This document shows, piece after piece, positions 1-6,683 of a DNA stretch of 64,000 bases. The translations under genes and the position numbers were made by a program. The stretch comes from an uncultured Clostridia bacterium. GTDB lineage: Bacteria > Bacillota > Clostridia > Christensenellales > UBA1242. The notes below the pieces were generated by a model that saw nothing but the letters and a program-made list of their open reading frames with translations, made no database searches and was not told where the DNA came from. The stretch is from the NCBI GenBank assembly GCA_934747255.1, contig CAKVGH010000006.1:9972-73971 (forward strand). The letters run 5' to 3'. Each line of letters begins with the position of its first letter. Position 1 is the first letter of the stretch.

Positions 1-32
1 AAACAGTATCACAATTTTTGTTTGTTAGTAAT

Positions 33-56
33 AAAAAAACGACTGATTAAAGTCGT
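33..56 (-). terminator. Intrinsic terminator downstream of argR
   Basis: On the minus strand ACGAC and GTCGT form a short stem directly after the argR stop codon, followed by a run of seven T. The stem is only 5 bp, but position and T-run fit a rho-independent terminator. Confidence 0.7.
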
Positions 57-61
57 ATTTA

Positions 62-511
62 CTAAATAGACTCCATCAATCGTTCGTATGTAAGTTGTGC
101 TTGCTCGTTGTCTTCACAAATAACCATAACAGTTTCATCGCCATAAACACAGCCAAGCACTTGTTTAATTCCCATTTTATCAATTAGTCCGCTAATGATA
201 GAAGAAACACCTTTCAAAGTTTTAACAACAACCAAATTATTAACTGGCTTAATACTAATAATTCCTTCCTTAAAAATTCCAACATACTTTGTTGACATTT
301 GTTGTTCGGTTGAGTCAACATACGCATATTTGTATTTTTTGTTTTCAGTCATTATTTTGATAAGACCAAGTTCCTTAATATCTCTCGAAATTGTGGCTTG
401 TGTTATATCAAAATTTTGTGCTCGAAGCGCATTTACGAGTTCGTCTTGCGTTTCAATTTCATAATTTTGTATGATTTCTAGAATTTTGCTTTGTCTTGTT
501 GACCTTGCCAT
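62..511 (-). CDS. argR: Arginine repressor ArgR (AhrC family)
   Basis: The 149-residue product has the normal length and layout of ArgR. An N-terminal winged helix-turn-helix (about residues 1-70) carries the family's TQATISRDIKELGL motif. A C-terminal oligomerisation and arginine-binding domain contains the conserved GVSSIISGLIDK and VLGCVYGDETVMVI stretches. The family binds ARG boxes as an arginine-loaded hexamer, repressing arginine synthesis and activating catabolism. A GGAGG-like site precedes the ATG. In many Firmicutes argR lies beside recN, yqxC, dxs and xseAB/nusB; here recN, yqxC and dxs are absent, and the next gene upstream is the OapA-like gene. A perfect inverted repeat overlaps its promoter, suggesting autoregulation (inference). 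Confidence 0.96.
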   Translation of the reverse strand: MARSTRQSKILEIIQNYEIETQDELVNALRAQNFDITQATISRDIKELGLIKIMTENKKYKYAYVDSTEQQMSTKYVGIFKEGIISIKPVNNLVVVKTLKGVSSIISGLIDKMGIKQVLGCVYGDETVMVICEDNEQAQLTYERLMESI

Positions 512-594
512 AAGTATCGTTTTCCTCCGTATTTTCGGGCTTTTTTGAACATTGTAAAAATATGCATTTATACTTATTCATTCATCGTGAAATA

Positions 595-623
595 ATTATA
601 CAATAGTTTTTATAATTATGCAA
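595..623 (-). promoter_or_regulatory. Sigma-A promoter of argR
   Basis: Minus-strand TTGCAT (618-623) and TATAAT (595-600) are separated by exactly 17 nt, with the argR start 84 nt downstream of the -10. The -35 lies inside the inverted repeat annotated separately. Confidence 0.8.
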
Positions 624-642
624 GAACTTTTTGCATAATTAT
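612..642. promoter_or_regulatory. Perfect 12-bp inverted repeat over the argR -35 (candidate ARG operator)
   Basis: ATAATTATGCAA (612-623) and TTGCATAATTAT (631-642) are perfect inverted repeats with a 7-nt spacer. One arm contains the -35 hexamer of argR. ARG boxes are AT-rich palindromes of about 18 bp with TGCA-like half-site cores, and ArgR often controls itself, so this is a plausible operator. The assignment is inference. Confidence 0.5.
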
Positions 643-1266
643 TCAAAAAATTTTTTATAAATATTTATAGTTATGAATTTATATAAATTATCGCCCGAAT
701 TTTTATACATTGCGCAAAAATCCCCTGTAAATATATGTTTTTATTTGATAAAAAAGTGTCAACAAAATTAACCTAAAATTGAGTTAAGTACTATGCAAAG
801 TGCTACGCCAAAATATTTATTTCAAAAAAATAAACGAAAAATTTGTTATTATTAAAAATCAAAAATTATTAAAATCTAATTCTAACTTTACAAAAAATCC
901 GTAGCCAATTCACCTGCATATAATTTAGTTAAGTTAATTACCCCTTACTTAAAAGTTGTTTAATCAAAAAAATAATAACAAGCAAAAATTTAATAAAATC
1001 AAAAAAATAAAATATCGCATTCAAAAAACAATAAAGTTTTTTCAACTCAAAAAAGAATAACAAATGATAAAATTTTTTTTGAAAACTATTAAAATTAAAA
1101 ATCATTATTAAAGTTCACAAAGCCTACAAAATATTACCAATCACATTAGATAATTGAAAAGCAAAAAAATTGATAAAGCCCTAATAGAAAAAATACATAT
1201 TATTTTTAAGTTTTCATTTGTAAAAAGCTATCTTCTTTATTTTTCAAAAAATCAAAAACAAGGCAA
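643..1266. other. Long AT-rich intergenic region with no supported gene
   Basis: About 620 bp between the argR promoter and the oapA terminator. Both strands were read: there is no convincing ORF with a ribosome binding site, no tRNA and no stable hairpin. The one notable item is the 14-mer AGTACTATGCAAAG (787-800), whose reverse complement recurs in the spoIIIAC-AB gap. It may be decayed DNA left by loss of genes usually found here (recN, yqxC, dxs); that is inference. Confidence 0.5.
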
Positions 1267-1291
1267 CAAAAAACCACTCAAATTTGAGTGG
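1267..1291 (-). terminator. Intrinsic terminator after oapA
   Basis: The 18-nt palindrome CCACTCAAATTTGAGTGG (1274-1291) forms a 7-bp stem, and on the minus strand it is followed by six T. It lies 45 nt past the oapA stop and would end the ole-oapA transcript. Confidence 0.85.
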
Positions 1292-1336
1292 CTAATTTTT
1301 TATAATTTTTCGAATAATTTTTAGTTTGTTAAATTT

Positions 1337-2095
1337 TTACTTTTTCTTTAATTTGAAAAAGTACATTACTTTACCCAAAGTGAAAATTATTTTAGTTGAA
1401 TTATTCATTGCAATCTTTTTTCCTAATGCTTTCAAAAATACAGTAAGTGCCGCAATAAAGGCACTAACAACAGAAGCAATTAAAACCGAGTTAATACCTG
1501 TTATAGTTGTTCCAACAATGTGCAATGTAAAAACCGCACCGATACTACCTGATAAAATTCCACATATATCACCTATAATATCACAAAATATACTTGAAAC
1601 TTTATCTGCGTGTTTTATCAAAGTCAAACTTTCCTTTGCTCCTTTAACTTTTCTAGCACACATAGCATTAAATGGCTCTACATCGGCTGACGCAACCGCC
1701 ACACCAATCATATCTGTAATTGTAGCGAGTGCCAAAAAGAAAATTAACAAAATAATAGAAACTACAATTCCAGTACCAGAAAGTAAAAATTGCGAGCCAA
1801 AACTGAATGTAAACGACAAAAGAAAAGTAGTGATTAAAACAATCAAAGGCCAACGCATAAAATGTTTATGTTTTTTTTGGTGCGACGACTTTTTCTTTTT
1901 GTCTTTAACTAAATCATTTGATGAAACCGATATTTCTAGACTTTCCTGTTTATTGTTTTCTTGAATTAAACTACTATTTTTATCAAAAAAATCCTGATGG
2001 ACTACATCACTATCATTAGCGATATTGCCTATCTGCTTTACTTCTCGATTTTCCAATTTTTGATTTTTATTGTTTTTCGGTTGTGGTTGTTCCAT
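1337..2095 (-). CDS. oapA: DUF21/CNNM-like membrane protein, likely OLE-associated protein OapA
   Basis: The product has 252 residues from the ATG at 2095, which follows an AAAGGA site; a longer reading starting at 2128 would enter the RNA gene. Residues 1-80 are hydrophilic and rich in Lys, Asn and Gln. Four hydrophobic segments follow at about 82-105, 107-130, 168-195 and 200-223. Between segments two and three is a conserved-looking block, IGVAVASADVEPFNAM then KVKGAKESLTLIKHADKVS, resembling the DUF21 transmembrane domain of CNNM/CorC magnesium transporters but without CBS or CorC domains. The known partner of OLE RNA, OapA, is a small membrane protein reported to resemble this transporter class and is encoded immediately 3' of the RNA, as here. 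The extended N-terminus is unusual. The function is inferred from context and topology. Confidence 0.78.
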   Translation of the reverse strand: MEQPQPKNNKNQKLENREVKQIGNIANDSDVVHQDFFDKNSSLIQENNKQESLEISVSSNDLVKDKKKKSSHQKKHKHFMRWPLIVLITTFLLSFTFSFGSQFLLSGTGIVVSIILLIFFLALATITDMIGVAVASADVEPFNAMCARKVKGAKESLTLIKHADKVSSIFCDIIGDICGILSGSIGAVFTLHIVGTTITGINSVLIASVVSAFIAALTVFLKALGKKIAMNNSTKIIFTLGKVMYFFKLKKK

Positions 2096-2124
2096 AAAAT
2101 ATCCTTTTTTTAATATAAATAAAA

Positions 2125-2725
2125 ACACACCTACTTAAAGGAAAAGTCTTAGGTAAACCTTGCATCTTAGGTCCAGTAGGATTTCCCATAAGACAACTTA
2201 CCGTCACCGCATAAGCCGTTTCCATTTAATGTCTTATTTTTAATGTTGCCATTAAAACACTGAATCACCACTTAGAATGCACTATAATCCCCAAAACTAA
2301 AACAGTCTAGAAGTTTTCCTTGGCGAATTGTCAACAAATTAGCTTGTTTTGCAATAGAAGTTTCATAAACCAATAGTTTGAAATAATTTGGCCAAATCTC
2401 TCAATACCTGATGTTTAATCCGCTTGTTTCACTCAAAGCAGGCTACTCTGCACACAGTCTATTTTTAATCCGCATTGCAGGTTCACGCCTAATTAGTTAT
2501 GTATGAAACTGATGTTTTAACTATAACCTTTTAGGTCTCCACGATAAATGGGTCATTAGATATATGCCGTTATACCTTGCCCATAAATCTTAACTTCCAG
2601 CATCAACCCCGGTTTGGGCAACCAAGGCAAACACAAGAAACTTCACAGGTGTGCCCGATGGTGCTTTATTTCATCACCGTCCTTCTATGACTTTTCGACT
2701 AGAATACTGCTCCTTTTTTTAGTGT
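2125..2725 (-). ncRNA. ole: Large structured non-coding RNA, probable OLE RNA
   Basis: A stretch of about 600 nt, clearly richer in G+C than its surroundings and without a conserved ORF, lies between a strong promoter and the OapA-like gene. Perfect internal pairings are visible, for example ATAAGACA (2188-2195) with TGTCTTAT (2230-2237), and CCTACT (2130-2135) with AGTAGG (2175-2180) near the 3' end. OLE (ornate, large, extremophilic) RNA is about 600 nt, sits directly 5' of the DUF21-like oapA gene, and typically lies in the argR/xseA/xseB/nusB neighbourhood; all three conditions hold. No tmRNA tag frame or CCA end is present, and ROOL or GOLLD RNAs are not linked to oapA. Known OLE RNA forms a membrane-associated ribonucleoprotein linked to alcohol, cold and Mg2+ tolerance. 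The ends are approximate. A covariance search would settle identity. Confidence 0.8.
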
Positions 2726-2731
2726 GCTTAT

Positions 2732-2760
2732 ATTATATCATATTCTAAAAAATAATGCAA
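2732..2760 (-). promoter_or_regulatory. Strong extended -10 sigma-A promoter of the OLE RNA
   Basis: Minus-strand TTGCAT (2755-2760), a 17-nt spacer ending in TGA, and a perfect TATAAT (2732-2737). Transcription is predicted to begin near 2725, at the 5' edge of the structured region. The hexamers suggest high RNA output. Confidence 0.88.
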
Positions 2761-2786
2761 TAGTTATAAAAATGATTTTTTTCAAT

Positions 2787-2817
2787 AAAAAAGCGAGCCA
2801 ATTCAACTCGCTTTTTT
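2787..2817 (-). terminator. Terminator separating proS from the OLE locus
   Basis: AAAAAAGCGAG (2787-2797) pairs with CTCGCTTTTTT (2807-2817). The symmetric A/T runs make it potentially bidirectional. It sits 3' of proS and just upstream of the OLE promoter, isolating the two units. Confidence 0.88.
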
Positions 2818-3012
2818 ATTTTAATTATATAACTATATATAATATATATATTATACTATATAATATCGCAGTTTGTCCGCAACTTTTTTTAACTTGATTT
2901 TTAATATATACAATATTAAAACTGATAAACAAATTGATATTCAATTATGTTTTTATATTTTTTACAATTTACTACTAATTGATAGTTTTCGATAATCAAA
3001 ATCAACTTTATT
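2818..3012. other. AT-rich 3' flank of proS
   Basis: About 195 bp of AT-rich sequence, including ATATAT-type repeats, between the proS stop and its terminator. No gene is supported. Confidence 0.5.
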
Positions 3013-4449
3013 TTAGTATTGTTTTGCAAAGTAAATCTTATGCTTTGCTTTTTTGCCACAATGAATACACTTGTGAGCATCATTTTCATCACATTCTTCA
3101 ATAATAACACGAGTTTGAATACCAGTTTCGTCTTTGATTTGTTGTTCGCAATCAATTTCGCCACAATGATAGCCAATAGCCACTTTTTTGTCTTCAACAA
3201 CACTAATCAGTTCCTGCATTGTAGAAACATCTCTTGAACAATGAGCAACAAAATCTTCTGCAATTTTGAGCATATTTTGTTGAATATCAGCAAGCAATTT
3301 AGAAACTTCTTGTTCAATATTATCAAGACTAATTGTTGTTTTTTCGTGAGTATCACGGCGAACACAAGTAGCAACCCCGTTCTCAATATCTCTTGGTCCA
3401 ATTTCCAAACGAAGTGGAACACCTTTCATTTCGTATTCGTTAAATTTCCAACCAGCCGAATTATCACTATCATCAAGTTTTACTCTAATTCCGTGTTCTA
3501 GCAATCTATTTTTAATTTCGTTAGTTTTTTCCAAAACACCTGTTTTGTGTTGAGCAACTGGAATAATTACTGCTTGAATAGGTGCAACATTTGGTGGCAA
3601 TTTTATTCCCCTTTCGTCACCGTGAACCATTATAAGTCCGCCGATAAGTCTAGTAGATACACCAAATGAAGTTGTATAGCCGTATTCCCATTCGCCATTT
3701 TTATTCAAAAACTTAATGTTAGCAGCCTTTGCAAAATTTTGTCCCATATCGTGAGTTGTACCTGCTTGCAAACACTTGCCATCAAGCATAACCGCTTCTA
3801 TGCCATAAGTATCATTAGCACCTGCAAATTTTTCCCTATCACTCTTTTTTCCAGCAAGCACAGGAATAGCAAGCAATTCTCTTGCCATTTTAATATAAAC
3901 ATTAAGCATTTGAATAGCATTGTTTTTCGCATCTTCTTTTGTTGCTTGAACAGTGTGACCTTCTTGCCACAAAAACTCACTTGTTCTCAAAAATGGTCGT
4001 GTACTTTTTTCCCATCTAACAACATTACACCATTGATTCATAACCATTGGCAAATCTCTGTATGACTTAATCCACTTTGAGTACATTTCGCAAATGATAG
4101 TTTCACTTGTTGGTCTAATAACAAGTTTTTCTGCGAGTTCTTGACCCCCAGCATAAGTAACAACTGCAATTTCTGGTGCAAAACCTTCAACATGTTTAGC
4201 TTCTTTCTTCAAAAAACTTTCTGGAATTAGCATTGGAAAATAAGCATTTTGAACGCCTACTTTTTTGAATTCCTTATCTAGATATGATTGAATATTCTCC
4301 CAAATTGCATAGCCATAAGGTTTGATTACCATAGTACCTTTTACTGGACCATAGTCACACAAATCTGCTTTTAAGATTACATCTGTATACCATTGAGCCA
4401 AGTCTTGTTTAATATCCGCAATATGCTCAACAAAATTTTTATTTTCCAT
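3013..4449 (-). CDS. proS: Prolyl-tRNA synthetase, short archaeal/eukaryal-type (ProS type 3)
   Basis: The 478-residue protein charges tRNA-Pro. It has the short class without the inserted editing domain found between motifs 2 and 3 of the long bacterial enzyme. The class II core is visible: motif 1 near YFPMLIPESF, RPTSETIICEMYSKWI, the motif 2 region WEKSTRPFLRTSEFLWQEGH, and motif 3 near SFGVSTRLIGGLIMVHGDERG. An anticodon-binding domain follows, then a C-terminal zinc-type module with CIHCGKK and a terminal Tyr, characteristic of type 3. It is the last gene of the yqhY-nusB-xseA-xseB operon, starting 12 nt after the xseB stop. In Bacillus-like maps proS sits between rseP and polC, so it is displaced here. 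Confidence 0.96.
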   Translation of the reverse strand: MENKNFVEHIADIKQDLAQWYTDVILKADLCDYGPVKGTMVIKPYGYAIWENIQSYLDKEFKKVGVQNAYFPMLIPESFLKKEAKHVEGFAPEIAVVTYAGGQELAEKLVIRPTSETIICEMYSKWIKSYRDLPMVMNQWCNVVRWEKSTRPFLRTSEFLWQEGHTVQATKEDAKNNAIQMLNVYIKMARELLAIPVLAGKKSDREKFAGANDTYGIEAVMLDGKCLQAGTTHDMGQNFAKAANIKFLNKNGEWEYGYTTSFGVSTRLIGGLIMVHGDERGIKLPPNVAPIQAVIIPVAQHKTGVLEKTNEIKNRLLEHGIRVKLDDSDNSAGWKFNEYEMKGVPLRLEIGPRDIENGVATCVRRDTHEKTTISLDNIEQEVSKLLADIQQNMLKIAEDFVAHCSRDVSTMQELISVVEDKKVAIGYHCGEIDCEQQIKDETGIQTRVIIEECDENDAHKCIHCGKKAKHKIYFAKQY

Positions 4450-4461
4450 AATTTATTCTTC

Positions 4462-4665
4462 CTACTTAATTTTTTCTTCTATATAACTATCTAAATCTTG
4501 CTTAACTTTACTAATTGTACCTTTAACTTCTTCAAGACCCGTCAAACATTCTTTAATCAAACCAACGCCTTGTTTGTATAATTCCAATGCTTGTTCAAGT
4601 GGCAAATCTTGTTCTAGTTTTGTTGCAATTTCTTCAAGAGTTTTTACCTTTTCTTCATAATTCAT
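4462..4665 (-). CDS. xseB: Exodeoxyribonuclease VII small subunit
   Basis: The 67-residue protein matches XseB in length and in its coiled-coil signature: YEEKVKTLEEIATKLEQ, then LEQALELYKQGVGLIKEC. Several XseB copies wrap the long helical arms of XseA in the ssDNA exonuclease, which degrades single-stranded DNA to oligonucleotides from either end. Its ATG overlaps the xseA stop by 4 nt, implying translational coupling. An AAGGAG site lies within the end of xseA. The usual downstream ispA (geranyl transferase) is missing and replaced by proS. Confidence 0.95.
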   Translation of the reverse strand: MNYEEKVKTLEEIATKLEQDLPLEQALELYKQGVGLIKECLTGLEEVKGTISKVKQDLDSYIEEKIK

Positions 4666-5780
4666 TTTTTATTTATCTCCTTAACAGTAGCAATAATATC
4701 ACCATCAATTAAATTGCATTTTAAGTTTTGACCAATTTCTACTTGATTAACACTAGCAACACGCTTTCCATCAAGTTCTATTTTTGAATACCCTTTTGCA
4801 ATAATCTCCAAAGGATTTTTCAAGTTTAGTTCCTTAACAAGCATTGAAATTTTACTTTCTTCGGTTGTAACTTTTTGGTTAATAGCATTATTGATTTTAA
4901 TCAAATTATTTGCAATAACATTTTCATTCTTTACAATTTTTTTATCAAATTCGTATTGTAATTTGCTGTACAAGGAAATCAACTCTTGCTTATATGATTT
5001 TTTTTCTTTAACAAGTAATTCTGCCGCCGCCGAAGGAGTTGGTGCTCTCAAATCCGCAACAAAATCAACAAGAGTGTAGTTAGTTTCGTGGCCAACCGCA
5101 CTAACAACAAATTTAGGACAATTCGAAATTGCCCTAACCACAACTTCTGTATTAAATGGTACTAAATCTTCTTCACTGCCACCACCACGAGCAACAATTA
5201 TGGCATCGACATCGCTACTTGAAAAATATTCTATTCCTTTAACAATAGTTTGTTCTGCAAGCATTCCTTGAACTTTTACGGGAAAATAACAAAGGTTAAT
5301 GCTTTCATCTCGCCTTGTTGATACATTGATAATGTCTTGTAAAACAGCACCTTTTTCACTCGTTACAACACCAATTTTTTTTATAACTTTTGGCATAGGC
5401 TTTTTTCTATCAATATCAAAAAGCCCTTCTTTTTCCAGTCTTTGTTTTAACAAAAGAAAGTTTTTATACAACTCGCCTTCGCCAAATTTTTCTACCTTTT
5501 CTACATTAAAACTTAATCTTCCACCTTTAATATAGTAATTTGGCGTACCTTGAACAATAACTTTTTCACCAATCTTGATATTGTCCAAATCTTCCAAACA
5601 AAAACATACGCAGTTTAAGAGAGCATTTTCATCTTTCAAGCCAAAATATCCAACACCGTTAGAAGTATTAAAACTAGAAACTTCGCCAAAAACTTTTACT
5701 CTATATAGTAATTGGTCATTGTCTAAAATATTTTTTAGATACGAACTAATTGTTGTGACCGAAATTGCCTGTTCCATCAT
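4662..5780 (-). CDS. xseA: Exodeoxyribonuclease VII large subunit
   Basis: The 372-residue catalytic subunit of ExoVII is somewhat shorter than the 440-460 residues common in the family. An N-terminal OB-fold (about residues 1-100, SVTTISSYLKNILDND and VKVFGEVSSF) binds ssDNA. The nuclease core contains KIGVVTSEKGAVLQDIINV, DAIIVARGGGSEEDLVPFN and SAVGHETNYTLVDFVADLRAPTPSAAAE. A long helical region follows, then a C-terminal strand domain. It overlaps nusB by 4 nt and xseB by 4 nt. Two adjacent ATG codons are possible starts; a GGGAGA site precedes them. The shorter length probably reflects a reduced helical arm. Confidence 0.95.
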   Translation of the reverse strand: MMEQAISVTTISSYLKNILDNDQLLYRVKVFGEVSSFNTSNGVGYFGLKDENALLNCVCFCLEDLDNIKIGEKVIVQGTPNYYIKGGRLSFNVEKVEKFGEGELYKNFLLLKQRLEKEGLFDIDRKKPMPKVIKKIGVVTSEKGAVLQDIINVSTRRDESINLCYFPVKVQGMLAEQTIVKGIEYFSSSDVDAIIVARGGGSEEDLVPFNTEVVVRAISNCPKFVVSAVGHETNYTLVDFVADLRAPTPSAAAELLVKEKKSYKQELISLYSKLQYEFDKKIVKNENVIANNLIKINNAINQKVTTEESKISMLVKELNLKNPLEIIAKGYSKIELDGKRVASVNQVEIGQNLKCNLIDGDIIATVKEINKK

Positions 5781-6172
5781 TCTCCCTTAACTATCGTTGC
5801 AAGTAAACCATTTATAAACTTATAACTATTGTCGGTTGAATACTTTTTTGATAATTCTACTGCTTCGTTAATTACGATTGACGGTTTTTCGTTTAGATAG
5901 TCAATTTCGTAAATAGCGAGTTTTAGAATTGCCAAATCAATCTTAAAAATTCTCTCTAATGTATAGTTTTTTAAGTGTGATTTGATTTTTTCATTCAACT
6001 CATCATCTTTTTGCATAATGCCTTCGTATATTTTAACGATATATTCTGCATCATCGCCTTCAATATCTTTTGATAATAAAAACTCATCAAGTGTCACTTG
6101 ATTTTTTTGTTTCAAAAATTCATACTCAAAAATCAATTTGAAGCACGTTTCTCTTGCCTTAATTCTACTCAT
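5777..6172 (-). CDS. nusB: Transcription antitermination protein NusB
   Basis: The 131-residue all-helical protein begins with the family-typical SRIKARETCFKLIFEYEF. The conserved C-terminal helix reads KPSIVINEAVELSKKYS and SYKFINGLLATIV. NusB with NusE (S10) binds boxA RNA in rRNA leaders and promotes antitermination. The start lies 2 nt after the yqhY stop with only a weak purine-rich site, so coupled translation is likely. The product of the first gene, YqhY, is regularly linked with NusB in Firmicutes. Confidence 0.95.
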   Translation of the reverse strand: MSRIKARETCFKLIFEYEFLKQKNQVTLDEFLLSKDIEGDDAEYIVKIYEGIMQKDDELNEKIKSHLKNYTLERIFKIDLAILKLAIYEIDYLNEKPSIVINEAVELSKKYSTDNSYKFINGLLATIVKGE

Positions 6173-6174
6173 AA

Positions 6175-6558
6175 TTAAATTACTTTTTCCCCTTCCTGAC
6201 CAAAGTCAACGCCTAAAACATGGACATTTATACTTTCAATTTTAATGTCTACCATTGCTGATAAACCATTTTTAACATTTTCTTGGACTCTAAATGCCAC
6301 ATCGCTTACTGAGTAACCAAACAAAATGTTGATATAAATATCAACGCAAATAGCATCTCCAACTTCTGTAATTTTTACGCCTTCCGTGTAGTTGTTTGAA
6401 AATAGTTTTTTCAAACCATTACCAAAATTAGCACAAAGGCAAGATACACCTGTAATTTCCTTTGTAGCAAGGCTTACGATTGATAGCAAAATATCTCTAT
6501 TACAAGAAACTTTGCCTTTATTATTTTTTGAAGCCATTTGATTTAATTCTAATCCCAT
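6175..6558 (-). CDS. yqhY: Asp23/Gls24 family protein YqhY
   Basis: The 127-residue protein belongs to the Asp23/Gls24 (DUF322) envelope stress-related family. Typical parts are DILLSIVSLATKEITGV, then GVKITEVGDAICVDIYINI and VAFRVQENVKNGLSAMVDI, then INVHVLGVDF. Members are small cytosolic proteins; in Bacillus YqhY is encoded beside acetyl-CoA carboxylase genes and influences their activity. The accBC genes that usually precede it are absent. It heads the operon, with an AGGAG site 5 nt before ATG and its own promoter. Confidence 0.9.
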   Translation of the reverse strand: MGLELNQMASKNNKGKVSCNRDILLSIVSLATKEITGVSCLCANFGNGLKKLFSNNYTEGVKITEVGDAICVDIYINILFGYSVSDVAFRVQENVKNGLSAMVDIKIESINVHVLGVDFGQEGEKVI

Positions 6559-6586
6559 ACAAACTCCTGAACTTTTTTTCTAAATG

Positions 6587-6616
6587 ATTATATCATATTT
6601 GAAAAATTTTAAGCAA
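6587..6616 (-). promoter_or_regulatory. Promoter of the yqhY-nusB-xseA-xseB-proS operon
   Basis: Minus-strand TTGCTT (6611-6616), 18-nt spacer ending in TGA, and TATAAT (6587-6592): an extended -10 promoter 29 nt before the yqhY start. Confidence 0.8.
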
Positions 6617-6617
6617 T

Positions 6618-6647
6618 AAAAAACTCATTTACTTTTTAGGGTTTTTT
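6618..6647 (-). terminator. Weak terminator after the transglutaminase-like gene
   Basis: On the minus strand AAAAAACCC pairs imperfectly (one mismatch) with GAGTTTTTT. It lies 37 nt past the stop of the 6684-8531 gene and next to the yqhY -35. Confidence 0.4.
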
Positions 6648-6683
6648 ATTAAATATTGATTTTATAAAATTTTTTAGCCAATT

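Noticed and set aside
1326..1964. 212-residue plus-strand ORF opposite oapA
   Set aside because: It is the complement of the oapA reading frame, lacks a ribosome site and has no family pattern.
2125..2725. tmRNA, ROOL or GOLLD RNA as identity of the large RNA
   Set aside because: There is no tag-peptide frame, no tRNA-like acceptor end with CCA, and no adjacent tRNA cluster or prophage. Linkage to a DUF21-like gene and xseAB/nusB favours OLE.
2916..3203. 95-residue minus-strand ORF at the end of proS
   Set aside because: It is out of frame within proS, whose coding frame is certain.
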